Assembly (NCBI RefSeq): GCF_963678865.1
Contig: NZ_OY787459.1
Coordinates: forward strand, 4,241,001 to 4,305,000
Direction of reading: 5' to 3'
Length of the DNA stretch: 64,000 bases
Source of the DNA: Maridesulfovibrio sp.
GTDB lineage: Bacteria; Desulfobacterota; Desulfovibrionia; Desulfovibrionales; Desulfovibrionaceae
The notes under the pieces were generated by a model. The model was given only the letters and a program-made list of their open reading frames with translations, had not been told where the DNA came from and ran no database searches. Positions 51,646 to 60,958 of this stretch are shown in pieces; the first letter of the stretch is position 1; the number at the start of each line of letters is the position of its first letter. The position numbers and the translations under genes are program-made.

Positions 51646-52781
51646 TATTTTGTTACCGGTTCGTAAACGGCTTCATACTTTTTGCGCAGGTCGGCGAATG
51701 TGCCTTTTTCAATGGCATCCCGTGCTTCTTCGGTGAGTTTCAGGAAGAAACGCAGGTTGTGGATTGAATTCAATTGGTATGAAAGCAACTCTTTGGCTGT
51801 GTACAGGTGACGCAGGTAGGCTTTGCTGAAAGTGCGGCAGGTGTAGCAGTCGCAGTTGGGATCCAGCGGAGAATCGTCTTCACGATATTCGGCGCGTTTG
51901 ATATTGACCTTGCCGAGGCTGGTGTACAGGGTGCCGTTTCGGGCATTCCTTGTGGGCAGAACACAGTCGAACATATCCACGCCGTTGGCGATACCTTCGA
52001 GGATATCCAGGGGAGTTCCCACTCCCATTAGGTAGCGGGGTTTGTTTTCCGGCAGCTTGGGTCCGATATGCTGCAGTATGTCATACATATCCGGGATGGG
52101 CTCGCCAACACTCAAACCGCCGATAGCATATCCTTCAAAAGGAATCTCAGCCAGTTGTTCAAGGCTCACTTCGCGCAGGTCCTTGTGAAAACCGCCCTGA
52201 ACGATACCGAACATGAGCTGGTCCCCGGAACCTACAGGATAGGCGTCACGGCAGCGTTTGGCCCAGCGGGTGGTCATTTCAAGGGATTTGGCTGTGTAGT
52301 CCCGGTCATGTCCGTAACCTACGCATTCATCAAGCACCATCATAATGTCGGAGCCGATATTATTCTGGATTGAAATTACTTTTTCCGGGGAAAAGAAATG
52401 TTTTGATCCGTCAATGTAGGAACGGAATTCGACACCCTGTTCTGAAATTTTGCGGATGGATTCAAGGCTGAAGACCTGAAAGCCTCCGCTGTCGGTAAGG
52501 ATTGGTTTGTCCCAATTGGCAAATTTGTGCAGGCCGCCGCGTCGGGCTATCAGATCATCTCCGGGCCGCAGGTACAGGTGGTAGGTGTTGCCGAGGATGA
52601 TCTGCGAGTTGATTTCATGCAGATCCCGCGGAGATACTGCTTTGACTGCCCCTTGAGTTCCCACAGGCATGTAGACCGGGGTCTGGATTTCACCGTGGGC
52701 GGTGACAAGGGTTCCGCGCCGGGCATTGCCGTCAGTGGCATGTACGCTAAAGGTCCCGGGTTTCTTTTTTTGTTCGCTCAT
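51645..52781 (-). CDS. tgt: Queuine/preQ1 tRNA-guanine transglycosylase
   Basis: 378 residues. TIM barrel with catalytic [13 protein letters not shown] (general Asp), [31 protein letters not shown] (nucleophile Asp) and the zinc site [17 protein letters not shown] plus a distal His. It exchanges guanine 34 for preQ1 in tRNAs with GUN anticodons, including the tRNA-Asn(GTT) encoded three times in this window. Confidence 0.96.
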   Translation of the reverse strand: MSEQKKKPGTFSVHATDGNARRGTLVTAHGEIQTPVYMPVGTQGAVKAVSPRDLHEINSQIILGNTYHLYLRPGDDLIARRGGLHKFANWDKPILTDSGGFQVFSLESIRKISEQGVEFRSYIDGSKHFFSPEKVISIQNNIGSDIMMVLDECVGYGHDRDYTAKSLEMTTRWAKRCRDAYPVGSGDQLMFGIVQGGFHKDLREVSLEQLAEIPFEGYAIGGLSVGEPIPDMYDILQHIGPKLPENKPRYLMGVGTPLDILEGIANGVDMFDCVLPTRNARNGTLYTSLGKVNIKRAEYREDDSPLDPNCDCYTCRTFSKAYLRHLYTAKELLSYQLNSIHNLRFFLKLTEEARDAIEKGTFADLRKKYEAVYEPVTK

Positions 52782-53443
52782 TATTTTTTCTCAATTCCGT
52801 TTTGCGGACATATATCGTTAAGTTCGCAGATGTCGCATTTGGGGGTTCTGGCCGAACATATTTCCCGTCCGTATAGAACGAGTATATGATTGGCATCGCC
52901 CCAGTTTTCACGTTTGAAAAGCGGCATCAGGTCTTTTTCAATTACATTGGGATTAGTGCTTTCGGTCAGGCCCATTCTGAATGAGAGCCGTTTTACGTGG
53001 GTGTCCACGGCTACCCCTTCATGAATATCCATGGCATTGGAAAGCACTATGTTGGCCGTCTTGCGGGCAACTCCGGGCAGCTTGATCATATCTTTCATGG
53101 TCCGGGGCATTTCTCCCCCGAATTCATTCATGACCACTTCCGCCGCCCCTTTGAGATTTTTGGCCTTGTTGCGGAAGAGACCGGTGGAACGGATGACTTC
53201 TTCAATTTCCGTTACATCAGCCTCATACATTTCCGCTGGTCCGGGCCATCTGCGGAAAAGCTCAGGGGTAACCTTGTTAACCCGCACATCAGTACACTGG
53301 GCCGCCAGTGCCGTAGCAACCATCAGCTCCCACGCGTTGGACCAATCCAGCTCCGGTTCCGGGTTGGGATATCGCTTGATCAGGCGGTCATATATCTCCG
53401 TTGCCCTTTTCAGCGTTCGTTTATCAGGGGTTTTTATTTTCAT
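52781..53443 (-). CDS. nth: Endonuclease III
   Basis: 220 residues. Helix-hairpin-helix [13 protein letters not shown] with the catalytic Lys, [11 protein letters not shown] with the catalytic Asp, and the [4Fe-4S] ligands C-x6-C-x2-C-x5-C ([17 protein letters not shown]). Base-excision repair glycosylase/AP lyase for oxidised pyrimidines. First gene of nth-tgt-DUF218; its stop overlaps the tgt start by one base. Confidence 0.95.
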   Translation of the reverse strand: MKIKTPDKRTLKRATEIYDRLIKRYPNPEPELDWSNAWELMVATALAAQCTDVRVNKVTPELFRRWPGPAEMYEADVTEIEEVIRSTGLFRNKAKNLKGAAEVVMNEFGGEMPRTMKDMIKLPGVARKTANIVLSNAMDIHEGVAVDTHVKRLSFRMGLTESTNPNVIEKDLMPLFKRENWGDANHILVLYGREICSARTPKCDICELNDICPQNGIEKK

Positions 53444-53589
53444 AATGTCTGGTGTGGGCTATCATTTCTTTTTGCAACTTACAATCATCCAGTTTTTGTA
53501 TATTTCCGTTTTCCAACAACCTGATAAATGTTGCCGTTCATGTCAATTCATGTATCATTTAACATAAATTAAAAACGGAGGATTAAAAA

Positions 53590-53877
53590 ATGAAAATAGT
53601 ATTAAGTCTCATAGTTGCGGTTCTTTTTACCATCTCCGGCTTTGGGTTGTCCGTATCCGGTGCAGTGGACGGTTCTGATCTCGTCTTTGCGAAGTGTAGC
53701 GGCTGCCACAGTTTAAAGCGGGTCTGTCGCGCACTTGGTAAAAAGGATCTTGCAGCATGGGAGAAGACTAACCAGCGCATGGCTGAAATGGGCATGACTA
53801 TTACTGCCGACGAACTGGATGGTATCAGTAATTATCTTGCAAACGCCAAACCCGGCGAGAGTCCCATTTGCAAGTAA
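53590..53877 (+). CDS. Small periplasmic monohaem cytochrome c-like protein
   Basis: 95 residues. Signal peptide (to about SVSGA), then one haem-binding motif CSGCH, a basic helix (SLKRVCRALGKKD), and MAEMGMTITADELDGISNYLANA, which offers Met residues as the sixth haem ligand. It resembles short class I cytochromes. An additional Cys follows the motif (KRVC) and another is the penultimate residue. Partner unknown. Confidence 0.85.
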   Translation: MKIVLSLIVAVLFTISGFGLSVSGAVDGSDLVFAKCSGCHSLKRVCRALGKKDLAAWEKTNQRMAEMGMTITADELDGISNYLANAKPGESPICK

Positions 53878-53957
53878 TGTGGCGTCCCTGAATTTAAATG
53901 AAGGATTATTTTTATCCATAAAGATGAGTTTAATGGGCGTAACATCAGGAGGTCCTC

Positions 53958-54272
53958 ATGTCCGTAATGATGGTTTACATTACCGCCGGAGATGTGGAAG
54001 AAGCACGGGAAATAGGTGGTGAACTGGTTATGCGCCATCTGGCTGCCTGTGTGAATATCTTTGAGAAGATGGAATCCATGTATTGGTGGGAGGGCCGGTT
54101 GGAGCGTTCAGATGAAGCAGTGCTTATTGCCAAGACAACTCCAGAGTTGGTCAGTAAATTGACCGAAACAGTAAAAAATCTTCATAGCTATGACTGCCCG
54201 GCTATCATTGCGCTTGAAGCAGAGCATGGTAATGAACAGTTTTTTGAATGGATCAGGAGCCGTACCCAATAA
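53958..54272 (+). CDS. cutA: CutA divalent-ion tolerance protein
   Basis: 104 residues. VYITAGDVEEAREIGGELVMRHLAACVNI followed by YWWEGRLERSDEAVLIAKTT and YDCPAIIALEAEHGNEQFFEWI are the CutA signature blocks. Trimeric protein linked to copper tolerance; mechanism debated. AGGAGG precedes the start. Confidence 0.95.
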   Translation: MSVMMVYITAGDVEEAREIGGELVMRHLAACVNIFEKMESMYWWEGRLERSDEAVLIAKTTPELVSKLTETVKNLHSYDCPAIIALEAEHGNEQFFEWIRSRTQ

Positions 54273-54304
54273 CCCGCAATTGACTTTCCTATGGAAGAAA
54301 GCAT

Positions 54305-54343
54305 AATCTCTGTCCGCAAAACTTAAGCGGGCAGAGATTTTTA
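54305..54343 (+). terminator. Terminator after cutA
   Basis: AATCTCTGTCCGC / GCGGGCAGAGATTTTT with one T:G pair and a nine-base loop. Confidence 0.8.
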
Positions 54344-54381
54344 TTTCGCCTGATTCAAATCCCATTCAGGAGTTCAAACAA

Positions 54382-55314
54382 ATGCAGATATTGGTTTCCG
54401 GTTCTTTGGCCTATGATAGAATTATGAGTTTTCCCGGTAGTTTTTCCGATCATATCCTGCCCGATAAAATTCATATGCTCAACGTATGCTTTTTGGTGGA
54501 CGGCCTTGATGAACGCTTTGGAGGCACAGCCGGAAACATTGCTTACGCCCTTTCAATGCTTGACGAAAAACCAGTCATTCTCGGTACCGCCGGTAAAGAT
54601 TTTGACGGCTATGAAAAATGGCTGGATGACAATAAGATTACCCGCGAAGGCATCAAGCGTGTAGATGATGAATTTACCGCCGGTGCCTACATCACCACAG
54701 ATAAATCCGACAACCAGATTACCGGATTCAACCCCGGAGCCATGAAGTACGGTTGCGATTACGATTTTTCTGCTGTTAACCCCGCTGACACATTGGCGAT
54801 TGTTTCTCCCGGAAACCTTGATGACATGCAGAATTTTCCCAAGGTATACCGTGAGAAAGGTGTCTCTTACATTTATGATCCGGGCCAGAACATTCCTGCT
54901 TTCAGCGGTGAACAGCTGCTGGAAATGATCGGCGGTTGCAAGATTCTTGTTTCCAACGACTATGAGCTGGAAATGATCATGAAATCCACAGGCAAGACCC
55001 GTGATGAACTTATGGAAATCTGCGATTCCATTATTGTTACTCTCGGTGAGCAGGGTTGTCTCGTAGTTGAAAAGGACGGAGAAACCAAAGTCCCCGCAGC
55101 CAAGGCTGAAGTTGTGGAAGATCCCACCGGTGCTGGAGATGCTTTCCGTGCCGGGCTGATCAAAGGTCTCGCCATGGGCAAAACTCTTGTCGAAGCCGCT
55201 CACGTTGGTGCTGTAAGCGCAGTTTATTGTGTTGAAAAGCTTGGTACTCAGGAGCATTCATACACAGAGGAAGAGTTCTGGGCTCGCTACGAAAAGAATT
55301 TCGGCAAGCTTTAG
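54382..55314 (+). CDS. PfkB-family kinase, adenosine kinase-like
   Basis: 310 residues. GGTAGNIAYALSMLD near the N-terminus and the PfkB signature DPTGAGDAFRAGLIKG near residue 250 (catalytic Asp). The start SGSLAYDRIMSFPGSF and YDPGQNIPAFSGEQL place it with the prokaryotic adenosine kinase-like PfkB group. It would phosphorylate a nucleoside or sugar. Own terminator downstream. Confidence 0.88.
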   Translation: MQILVSGSLAYDRIMSFPGSFSDHILPDKIHMLNVCFLVDGLDERFGGTAGNIAYALSMLDEKPVILGTAGKDFDGYEKWLDDNKITREGIKRVDDEFTAGAYITTDKSDNQITGFNPGAMKYGCDYDFSAVNPADTLAIVSPGNLDDMQNFPKVYREKGVSYIYDPGQNIPAFSGEQLLEMIGGCKILVSNDYELEMIMKSTGKTRDELMEICDSIIVTLGEQGCLVVEKDGETKVPAAKAEVVEDPTGAGDAFRAGLIKGLAMGKTLVEAAHVGAVSAVYCVEKLGTQEHSYTEEEFWARYEKNFGKL

Positions 55315-55341
55315 TCCAGCGGTTTTAAATCCCGATTATTC

Positions 55342-55379
55342 AGCCGGAATCCTGCTTTCAGGATTCCGGCTTTTTTTTA
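55342..55379 (+). terminator. Terminator after the PfkB kinase gene
   Basis: A 13-bp stem AGCCGGAATCCTG / CAGGATTCCGGCT, loop CTTT, eight T. Confidence 0.92.
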
Positions 55380-55469
55380 TGTGGGTAGTTTGTGTTATTT
55401 TTTATCAAAAAAGTCTGTAAGAGATTCACTAGTTCCTGTATCCTTGGATTAAAATCCGGAGGATGGGTC

Positions 55470-56552
55470 ATGATAAAAATTACAGCAGCCATGCTTGAAC
55501 ACTATCTGAAAAATACTTTTGGTTCTGATGCGGTTCTTGTTGATTATGGAGATATCGGTTCGCTGGATAAACAGGGCATGAAGAAATTCGGTTACGGCAA
55601 GCCGTTGCTGGTTCAATTTACGGTAGACGGGGAGCAGCAGGAAACGGTCATTTCTGTTATGAAAGGAGACAATTACGGGCATCAGTTTTACTGGGACAGG
55701 GCTGCAGTGCTTATGTTTCAGTATGAAACTTCGGCCCGGCTGCCCCGTCATGTAAAGCCTATGGGAATCGGGTATATCAGCCGTGACGGAAATATGTACC
55801 CGCTGAATGAACCGCAGGAATTCTTTATTCTCAATGAAAAATTGGAGGGATACGATTACTTTCATGATCTTGACCGTATCCGTCAGGGTGATTTCCGGCA
55901 GCAGGATGAACAGAATGCTGCTGCTCTTGCCGGGTGGCTGGCTGATATCCATGCAGTGAAACATAACGACCCGCATCTATACAAACGGCGTATCCGTGAT
56001 CTGATAGGTTCCAGTGAATGTATCATGGGGCTGATAGATGAGGCTTTTGCTCATCCCTGCGCTTTTTTTTCTCAGGACCGTTTTATGAAGCTGGAAAAAA
56101 AGCTTATTGACTGGCGTTGGAAGCTTTTTCATTACACCCACCGTCTGTGTGCGGTTCATGGTGATTTTCATCCCTGGAATGTGCTCATGAGCGGTGCAGA
56201 TGATTTCAGTGTTTTGGACCGCAGCCGCGGGGAGTGGGGAGAACCTGCCGGAGACCTTTGCTGCATGGCAACAAATTATATCCTTTTCGGACTTTATGCC
56301 GACGGAAGTTTTTCCAGTAAATTCCGCAAAATGTACATGATTTATATGGAGAAATACCTTGAGGAAACCGGCGATAACGAGGTACTGCAGGTAATGGCTC
56401 CTTTTTTCGCCTTTCGGGGATTGGTTATTGCCTCTCCGGTCTGGTATCCGGATCATCCGCAGGAAGTTCGTGAAGCCTTGATGCGTTTTGTTGAAAACGT
56501 TCTTGAAGATGAGGTCTACGATTATGTCCAATTCGAACGGTATATGCGTTAA
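55470..56552 (+). CDS. APH-family phosphotransferase
   Basis: 360 residues. Kinase-like fold of the aminoglycoside/choline phosphotransferase group: the catalytic loop AVHGDFHPWNVLMSG and the metal-binding Asp in FSVLDRSRGEWGEPAGDL. Substrate unknown. ATG 55470 is preceded by CCGGAGG. The downstream APS-kinase-like gene starts 29 bases inside its 3' end, so both proteins are made from one transcript and likely share a pathway. Confidence 0.85.
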   Translation: MIKITAAMLEHYLKNTFGSDAVLVDYGDIGSLDKQGMKKFGYGKPLLVQFTVDGEQQETVISVMKGDNYGHQFYWDRAAVLMFQYETSARLPRHVKPMGIGYISRDGNMYPLNEPQEFFILNEKLEGYDYFHDLDRIRQGDFRQQDEQNAAALAGWLADIHAVKHNDPHLYKRRIRDLIGSSECIMGLIDEAFAHPCAFFSQDRFMKLEKKLIDWRWKLFHYTHRLCAVHGDFHPWNVLMSGADDFSVLDRSRGEWGEPAGDLCCMATNYILFGLYADGSFSSKFRKMYMIYMEKYLEETGDNEVLQVMAPFFAFRGLVIASPVWYPDHPQEVREALMRFVENVLEDEVYDYVQFERYMR

Positions 56553-57132
56553 CAGAAACTGGGCAATATGGATTACCGGGTTGCCCGGCTGCGGCAAAAG
56601 TACCATAGCTGCAAGATTGTATGAACGGTTGCGTGGGGAAGGTGTGAATGTTTTTCTGCTTGGAATGGATGAGCGCCGTAAACTTTATACCCCTAATCCC
56701 CAGTATACCTGCGATGAACGACAACGGGCCTACAATCTTTTTATTGAGGATGCCTTATCCCTGATGGAATCCGGGCGTTGCGTGATTATGGACGGTGTTG
56801 GCCATGAACGATGCTGGCGCAATGAAGCCCGTGAAAGAATCGGATATTTCGCCGAAGTTTATCTGCGTTGTCCTGTGAACATGGCTATGAAGCGTGAAGC
56901 CGGGCGGCAGCAGGGACTTGTTATGGCCGGGCTGTATGAAAAGGCTCTTGAGCGTCAGCGTACCGGGAAGCAATACGCGAATCTTGGAGAGGTTATCGGC
57001 GTGGATGTGAAGTTTCAGGAAGACAATAATGCCGAGTGCATTGTTGATACGGGTGGGAAAAATTCTGACGAAGTTTTTGAAGCTGTTATTAATTGTCTGC
57101 AAAAGTGGCGCAGGATGAACGGGATTTGCTGA
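56524..57132 (+). CDS. APS-kinase (CysC)-like P-loop kinase
   Basis: 202 residues. Walker A ITGLPGCGKST, followed by VFLLGMDERRKLY where CysC has the LDGDNVR motif, then CVIMDGVGHERCWRNEARERI in place of the usual FISP region, and VYLRCPVNMAMKRE. The fold is APS kinase, but the substrate-contacting motifs differ, so the substrate may not be APS. It overlaps the phosphotransferase gene by 29 bases. ATG 56524 gives the natural family N-terminus. Confidence 0.8.
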   Translation: MSNSNGICVNRNWAIWITGLPGCGKSTIAARLYERLRGEGVNVFLLGMDERRKLYTPNPQYTCDERQRAYNLFIEDALSLMESGRCVIMDGVGHERCWRNEARERIGYFAEVYLRCPVNMAMKREAGRQQGLVMAGLYEKALERQRTGKQYANLGEVIGVDVKFQEDNNAECIVDTGGKNSDEVFEAVINCLQKWRRMNGIC

Positions 57133-57196
57133 TTTTTATTTCAAATTGTTTTAAAGACAACTTAGTCGCAATCAAAAATATCAGAAGGTGTTTGCT

Positions 57197-57658
57197 GTGA
57201 AGAAAATTCTGTTTTCAATGTTCATGTTGCTGGTTGTTGTTTCTGCTGCTGTTTCCTCAGGTGCTTCAGGGGAAGATGAGGTGAGGGCGCAGATCAAGGA
57301 TGTGCTTTTTGACTACAAGGATGCTTACAATCTCCGGGATTTTAATGCCATCAGGGCTCTCTACGCCAAGAATGCACAGGTTAAGTCTTTTCCATGCAAA
57401 TCACAGGAACAGATTCCGTTTTCTGTTTTCAGTGATGGTTTGCCCCGTTGCTCCTCCTACTGGCTGGAAAATTCTTTCAAGCTTCGTTTGTTCAAAATTA
57501 CGTCCTTTAAAGTCGATAACAACAGGTGCAGCATAAGAGTGCTGTGGGATTATCGCAGTAATGAAGGGCGGGGTAAGTTTACTCCTTCGTTTGAGCTTTT
57601 GCACAAGGATGGAAAATGGCTGATTGAAAATGAAACATATGGCCGCAAAGCAGAGTAA
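57197..57658 (+). CDS. Secreted NTF2-like protein
   Basis: About 153 residues. Signal peptide (KKILFSMFMLLVVVSAAVSSGASG), then a SnoaL/NTF2-type cone: VRAQIKDVLFDYKDAYNLRDFNAIRALYAKNAQV and FELLHKDGKWLIENET. Role unknown. GTG 57197 is preferred to GTG 57188 because AGAAGG lies eight bases before it. Its stop codon lies inside the start of kup, so the two are coupled. Confidence 0.78.
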   Translation: MKKILFSMFMLLVVVSAAVSSGASGEDEVRAQIKDVLFDYKDAYNLRDFNAIRALYAKNAQVKSFPCKSQEQIPFSVFSDGLPRCSSYWLENSFKLRLFKITSFKVDNNRCSIRVLWDYRSNEGRGKFTPSFELLHKDGKWLIENETYGRKAE

Positions 57659-59507
57659 GAAAGGCAGGGAGGCTACCCTTGCCCTAGGTGCTCTGGGGGT
57701 GGTTTTCGGTGATATCGGGACCAGCCCTCTGTATGCCATGAAGGCATGCTTCAGCGGACATCATGCCATTGCGCTTAACCCGGCAAATGTTCTGGGAGTG
57801 CTTTCCCTGATCATCTGGTCTCTGCTGATCGTTATTTGTCTTAAATACGTTACCTTTGTTATGGCTGCGGATAATGAAGGTGAGGGTGGAATTTTTGCCC
57901 TTTATGAGCTTGTCAGTCCCGAAGGGCAGAGGCGGTCCGTTTCCTTTATGCTTTTCGCGGCTATGATCGGCGGAGCTTTGCTTTACGGTGACGGGGTTAT
58001 CACTCCCGCTATTTCCGTACTTTCCGCAATTGAGGGGCTGGATGTAGCAACCACTGCCGCGCATCAGTACACTCCCCATATTGCCTGTGCCATCCTGCTG
58101 GCTCTTTTTGCCATTCAGAGCAGCGGCACAGATAAAATAGGCCGTCTGTTTGGACCGGTCATGCTGGTATGGTTTACAGTTATCGGTATTTCCGGCCTGT
58201 TTTCCGCGGTGGGAACCCCGGAAGTGCTGCAGGCATTCAGGCCATATTACGCCGTCCGTTTTTTTGCTGAAAACGGTCTGGCCGGATGCATGGTGCTGGG
58301 GGCTGTTGTTCTGTGTGTTACCGGCGGGGAAGCTCTTTTTGCCGATATGGGACATTTCGGTCGTCGCCCTATCACTCTCGCATGGTATTGTGTAGCTCTG
58401 CCCAGTCTTCTGCTCAATTATCTCGGGCAGGGGGCTATGTTGATCAGAAATCCCCATTCTATTCTCAATCCGTTTTTCAGCCTTTTTCCGAAATTCATGA
58501 CTCTGCCTATGGTCGTGTTAGCCACCGTTGCAGCTATCATTGCTTCACAGGCTATTATTTCCGGAGCCTTTTCGTTGACTGCACAGGCTGTGCATCTCGG
58601 CTTTGTTCCCCGTATCCGCATTATGCAGACTTCAGAAGATAATCCGGGGCAGGTCTTTGTGCGTTCTGTTAATTGGATAATGGCTGTGCTGTGCATCCTG
58701 CTGGTGGTCCTTTTCAGGGAGTCGGAAAATCTGGCCGGGGCTTATGGCATTGCCATAACCGGAACCATGGTCATCACCACGTATCTTTTCTGGTTTTACC
58801 TGCGCAGGATTCGTAATTGTCCTTGGATTGTGTCCATTGTCCTGACCTGTTTCTTTGCGCTTTTTGATTTGGGATTTTTTATTGTCAATTTTACCAAGCT
58901 TGCAGGAGGCGGCTGGTTTCCTCTGCTTCTTGCCGGGCTTATTGCGTACGGCATGTTTGTCTGGATTTGGGGGCGTGCCAGAGTCCGTGAAAGGTTGCGG
59001 GAGCGGGGACTTGAAGTTTCCGATCTGGAAACTGAAATTGAAAAATATATGCTGGCAAAGGTTCCGGGTGAGGCTGTTTTTCTTTCCGCTTCGGAATTTG
59101 TTCCCCATGCATTTTTACAGCATTTGCGTAACAACCGGGTGGTGCATGAGAAATTGGTTTTTTTGCGAGTAAATACCAGTAGCGAGCCTTTTCTTGATTT
59201 GCGTAAACGCATTTCGCTGAAAAATATTGATAAAAATATTTATTGGATGACTGTGAATTACGGTTTTATGGAGAAACCGAATCTTTCGTTGATCTTGGTG
59301 CAGACGTGGAATCAGCTGGGACTCAGCAGTACGGACAGTTATTTTTATATCGGGCGTATGCAATTACGTTTTAACAAAGAAAATAAAAAGGATGTCTTGA
59401 AGCGCAAATTATTCATTCTGCTCAGTTCCGTATCCGAAGATCCGCTTGATTACCTGCGTATCCCGGCTGACAAGGTTATCAGCATCGGTACGGCGGTCAG
59501 GGTATAA
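57630..59507 (+). CDS. kup: Kup-type potassium uptake protein
   Basis: About 625 residues. ALGVVFGDIGTSPLYAMKACF, ADNEGEGGIFALYELV, YGDGVITPAISVLSA and GGEALFADMGHFG are Kup/HAK signatures; twelve membrane helices are followed by a C-terminal cytoplasmic domain. Low-voltage K+/H+ symporter. The start is ambiguous: ATG 57630 and 57639 and TTG 57624 are in frame, all overlapping the end of the NTF2-like gene. Confidence 0.94.
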   Translation: MKHMAAKQSKKGREATLALGALGVVFGDIGTSPLYAMKACFSGHHAIALNPANVLGVLSLIIWSLLIVICLKYVTFVMAADNEGEGGIFALYELVSPEGQRRSVSFMLFAAMIGGALLYGDGVITPAISVLSAIEGLDVATTAAHQYTPHIACAILLALFAIQSSGTDKIGRLFGPVMLVWFTVIGISGLFSAVGTPEVLQAFRPYYAVRFFAENGLAGCMVLGAVVLCVTGGEALFADMGHFGRRPITLAWYCVALPSLLLNYLGQGAMLIRNPHSILNPFFSLFPKFMTLPMVVLATVAAIIASQAIISGAFSLTAQAVHLGFVPRIRIMQTSEDNPGQVFVRSVNWIMAVLCILLVVLFRESENLAGAYGIAITGTMVITTYLFWFYLRRIRNCPWIVSIVLTCFFALFDLGFFIVNFTKLAGGGWFPLLLAGLIAYGMFVWIWGRARVRERLRERGLEVSDLETEIEKYMLAKVPGEAVFLSASEFVPHAFLQHLRNNRVVHEKLVFLRVNTSSEPFLDLRKRISLKNIDKNIYWMTVNYGFMEKPNLSLILVQTWNQLGLSSTDSYFYIGRMQLRFNKENKKDVLKRKLFILLSSVSEDPLDYLRIPADKVISIGTAVRV

Positions 59508-59542
59508 GCTCCTGTCTGTGAATATCTTCTGCCGGATCGACT

Positions 59543-60172
59543 TTATTTCCAGATATCTTCCTCTTCTATCAGTAATTCAGCCGTGCCGTTAGTGTCTTCT
59601 ACAATTCTGGCGCTGAACGCTTCCACCTGATCCGAAGGCATGATCAGTGTAAATATCAGGCTGGCCCCGAATGATTGTTCTTCGATTTCAGCCCGGAATT
59701 CATCGAGCATGCGCCGCAGCATGCCTTCCTGCGCATATGAAATCTCAAGGGTGAGGATGCGCATGGGTACTTTCATGACTACTTCCAGAGCTTCCAACCC
59801 CTGCTGTACTGCTCCGGAATATGCCCGCAACAGTCCTCCGGTCCCGAGCTTTATCCCACCGAAATATCTTGTCACTACTACGGCGATGTCTCCTATACCG
59901 CTTCCCTGAAGAACCTGCAGCATGGGTTTGCCTGCAGTGCCTTGCGGTTCTCCGTCATCACTCATGCCCATATCGCCGGTCTGAGGCGGACCGGCTATAA
60001 AAGCAGAGCAGTGGTGCCGGGCATCAGGGAATTCTTTTTTTATGGCTGCAATGAATTCTTTGGCTTCTTCCCGGCTGCTAACCGGCTTGATATCACAAAT
60101 GAATCTGCTTTTTTTGATGGTTTCTTCCGTACGGGTACTTTTACGGGGAACAGGATATGCTTGGTTGGCCAT
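59543..60172 (-). CDS. YigZ/IMPACT-family protein
   Basis: 209 residues. IMPACT domain KKSRFICDIKPVSSREEAKEFI and HHCSAFIAGPPQTGDMGMSDDGEPQGTAGKPML, VVVTRYFGGIKLGTGGLLRAYS, then a C-terminal DUF1949 ferredoxin-like domain. Function unproven; related to the eukaryotic translation regulator IMPACT. No ribosome site is visible before the ATG. Confidence 0.92.
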   Translation of the reverse strand: MANQAYPVPRKSTRTEETIKKSRFICDIKPVSSREEAKEFIAAIKKEFPDARHHCSAFIAGPPQTGDMGMSDDGEPQGTAGKPMLQVLQGSGIGDIAVVVTRYFGGIKLGTGGLLRAYSGAVQQGLEALEVVMKVPMRILTLEISYAQEGMLRRMLDEFRAEIEEQSFGASLIFTLIMPSDQVEAFSARIVEDTNGTAELLIEEEDIWK

Positions 60173-60269
60173 GATTAATTAGTGTCTGATATGATTGGTT
60201 TTGTTTTGCTGCAAGCTCGTCAGTTACATCAATACAGCACAGAAAATTAAATTTAAAGTAATTTATCCC

Positions 60270-60297
60270 TTGACTCAGTAATAAGAATTGTTATTAT
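60270..60297 (+). promoter_or_regulatory. Promoter with palindromic operator before the 60358 gene
   Basis: TTGACT (60270-60275), 16-base spacer, TATTAT (60292-60297). The spacer holds TAATAAGAATTGTTATTA (60279-60296), an 18-base dyad with one mismatched pair. A repressor bound there would block RNA polymerase. The AT-rich dyad is reminiscent of Fur/PerR-type boxes but is not an exact match. Confidence 0.55.
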
Positions 60298-60357
60298 TTA
60301 ATCAAGGTTGATGGGAAAACAACTAATTCATTTTTTTTAGACAATAAGGAGATAATT

Positions 60358-60702
60358 ATGGGAAGCTTAAGAGACTATAAGAATTGGGACATTGATTGGG
60401 AAATGACCCCTGAAGATGCTGTAACCCTGTACCTTGAGTGGGGTAACCATCCTTGGGATTCAAAGTTTGCTCCGGTAACCTCCAAGAATGACTATACAAA
60501 TTATTTCACCGTATACCTGTGGGATGACAAGCCGAGAGTGCTGTTTGTACGCAGAAATTCGGAAGAAGCACGTGAACTGATGAGCATTGAGCTGCCCAGA
60601 GACATTGCAGAAAGGTTCAAGAAGTCTGTAGGCGGCCTGAAGGGAAATTATCCCGTAAATGCCGAAGTCAGAGAATGGATTGAAACACAGATGAATAATT
60701 AG
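60358..60702 (+). CDS. Small acidic protein of unknown function
   Basis: 114 residues, cytoplasmic. SLRDYKNWDIDWEMTPEDAVTLYLEWGNHPW at the start, FTVYLWDDKPRVLFVRRNSEEARELMSIELP in the middle. I think it belongs to a small family conserved in Desulfovibrio (DVU0772-like), from memory only. AAGGAG precedes the ATG. It is monocistronic with a strong terminator and a candidate repressor site in its promoter. Confidence 0.75.
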   Translation: MGSLRDYKNWDIDWEMTPEDAVTLYLEWGNHPWDSKFAPVTSKNDYTNYFTVYLWDDKPRVLFVRRNSEEARELMSIELPRDIAERFKKSVGGLKGNYPVNAEVREWIETQMNN

Positions 60703-60726
60703 TTCCCATCTCCTTATCATCTAGCT

Positions 60727-60767
60727 GGGGGAGGCAGGCTTGGAGCCTGTCTCCCCCTAACTTTTTC
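60727..60767 (+). terminator. Terminator after the 60358 gene
   Basis: A 14-bp stem GGGGGAGGCAGGCT / AGCCTGTCTCCCCC (one G:T pair), three-base loop, then TAAC and five T. Confidence 0.82.
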
Positions 60768-60958
60768 TGTACGGTAGCAGAAAATGCATTCTGCCACTTG
60801 TGTTCTAAATGAAAATCAGTATGATTTTCTTCATTCCAGCGTTCGCATTTCTTTTTTCCCCGAAAATAAGCAACGAACAGCCGATAGACTGCTGCCTGCC
60901 TGCAATGAAGCAAGCCGGTATGTTTTTATCGGTATTTTATATTCATAAGGAGGCTAGT

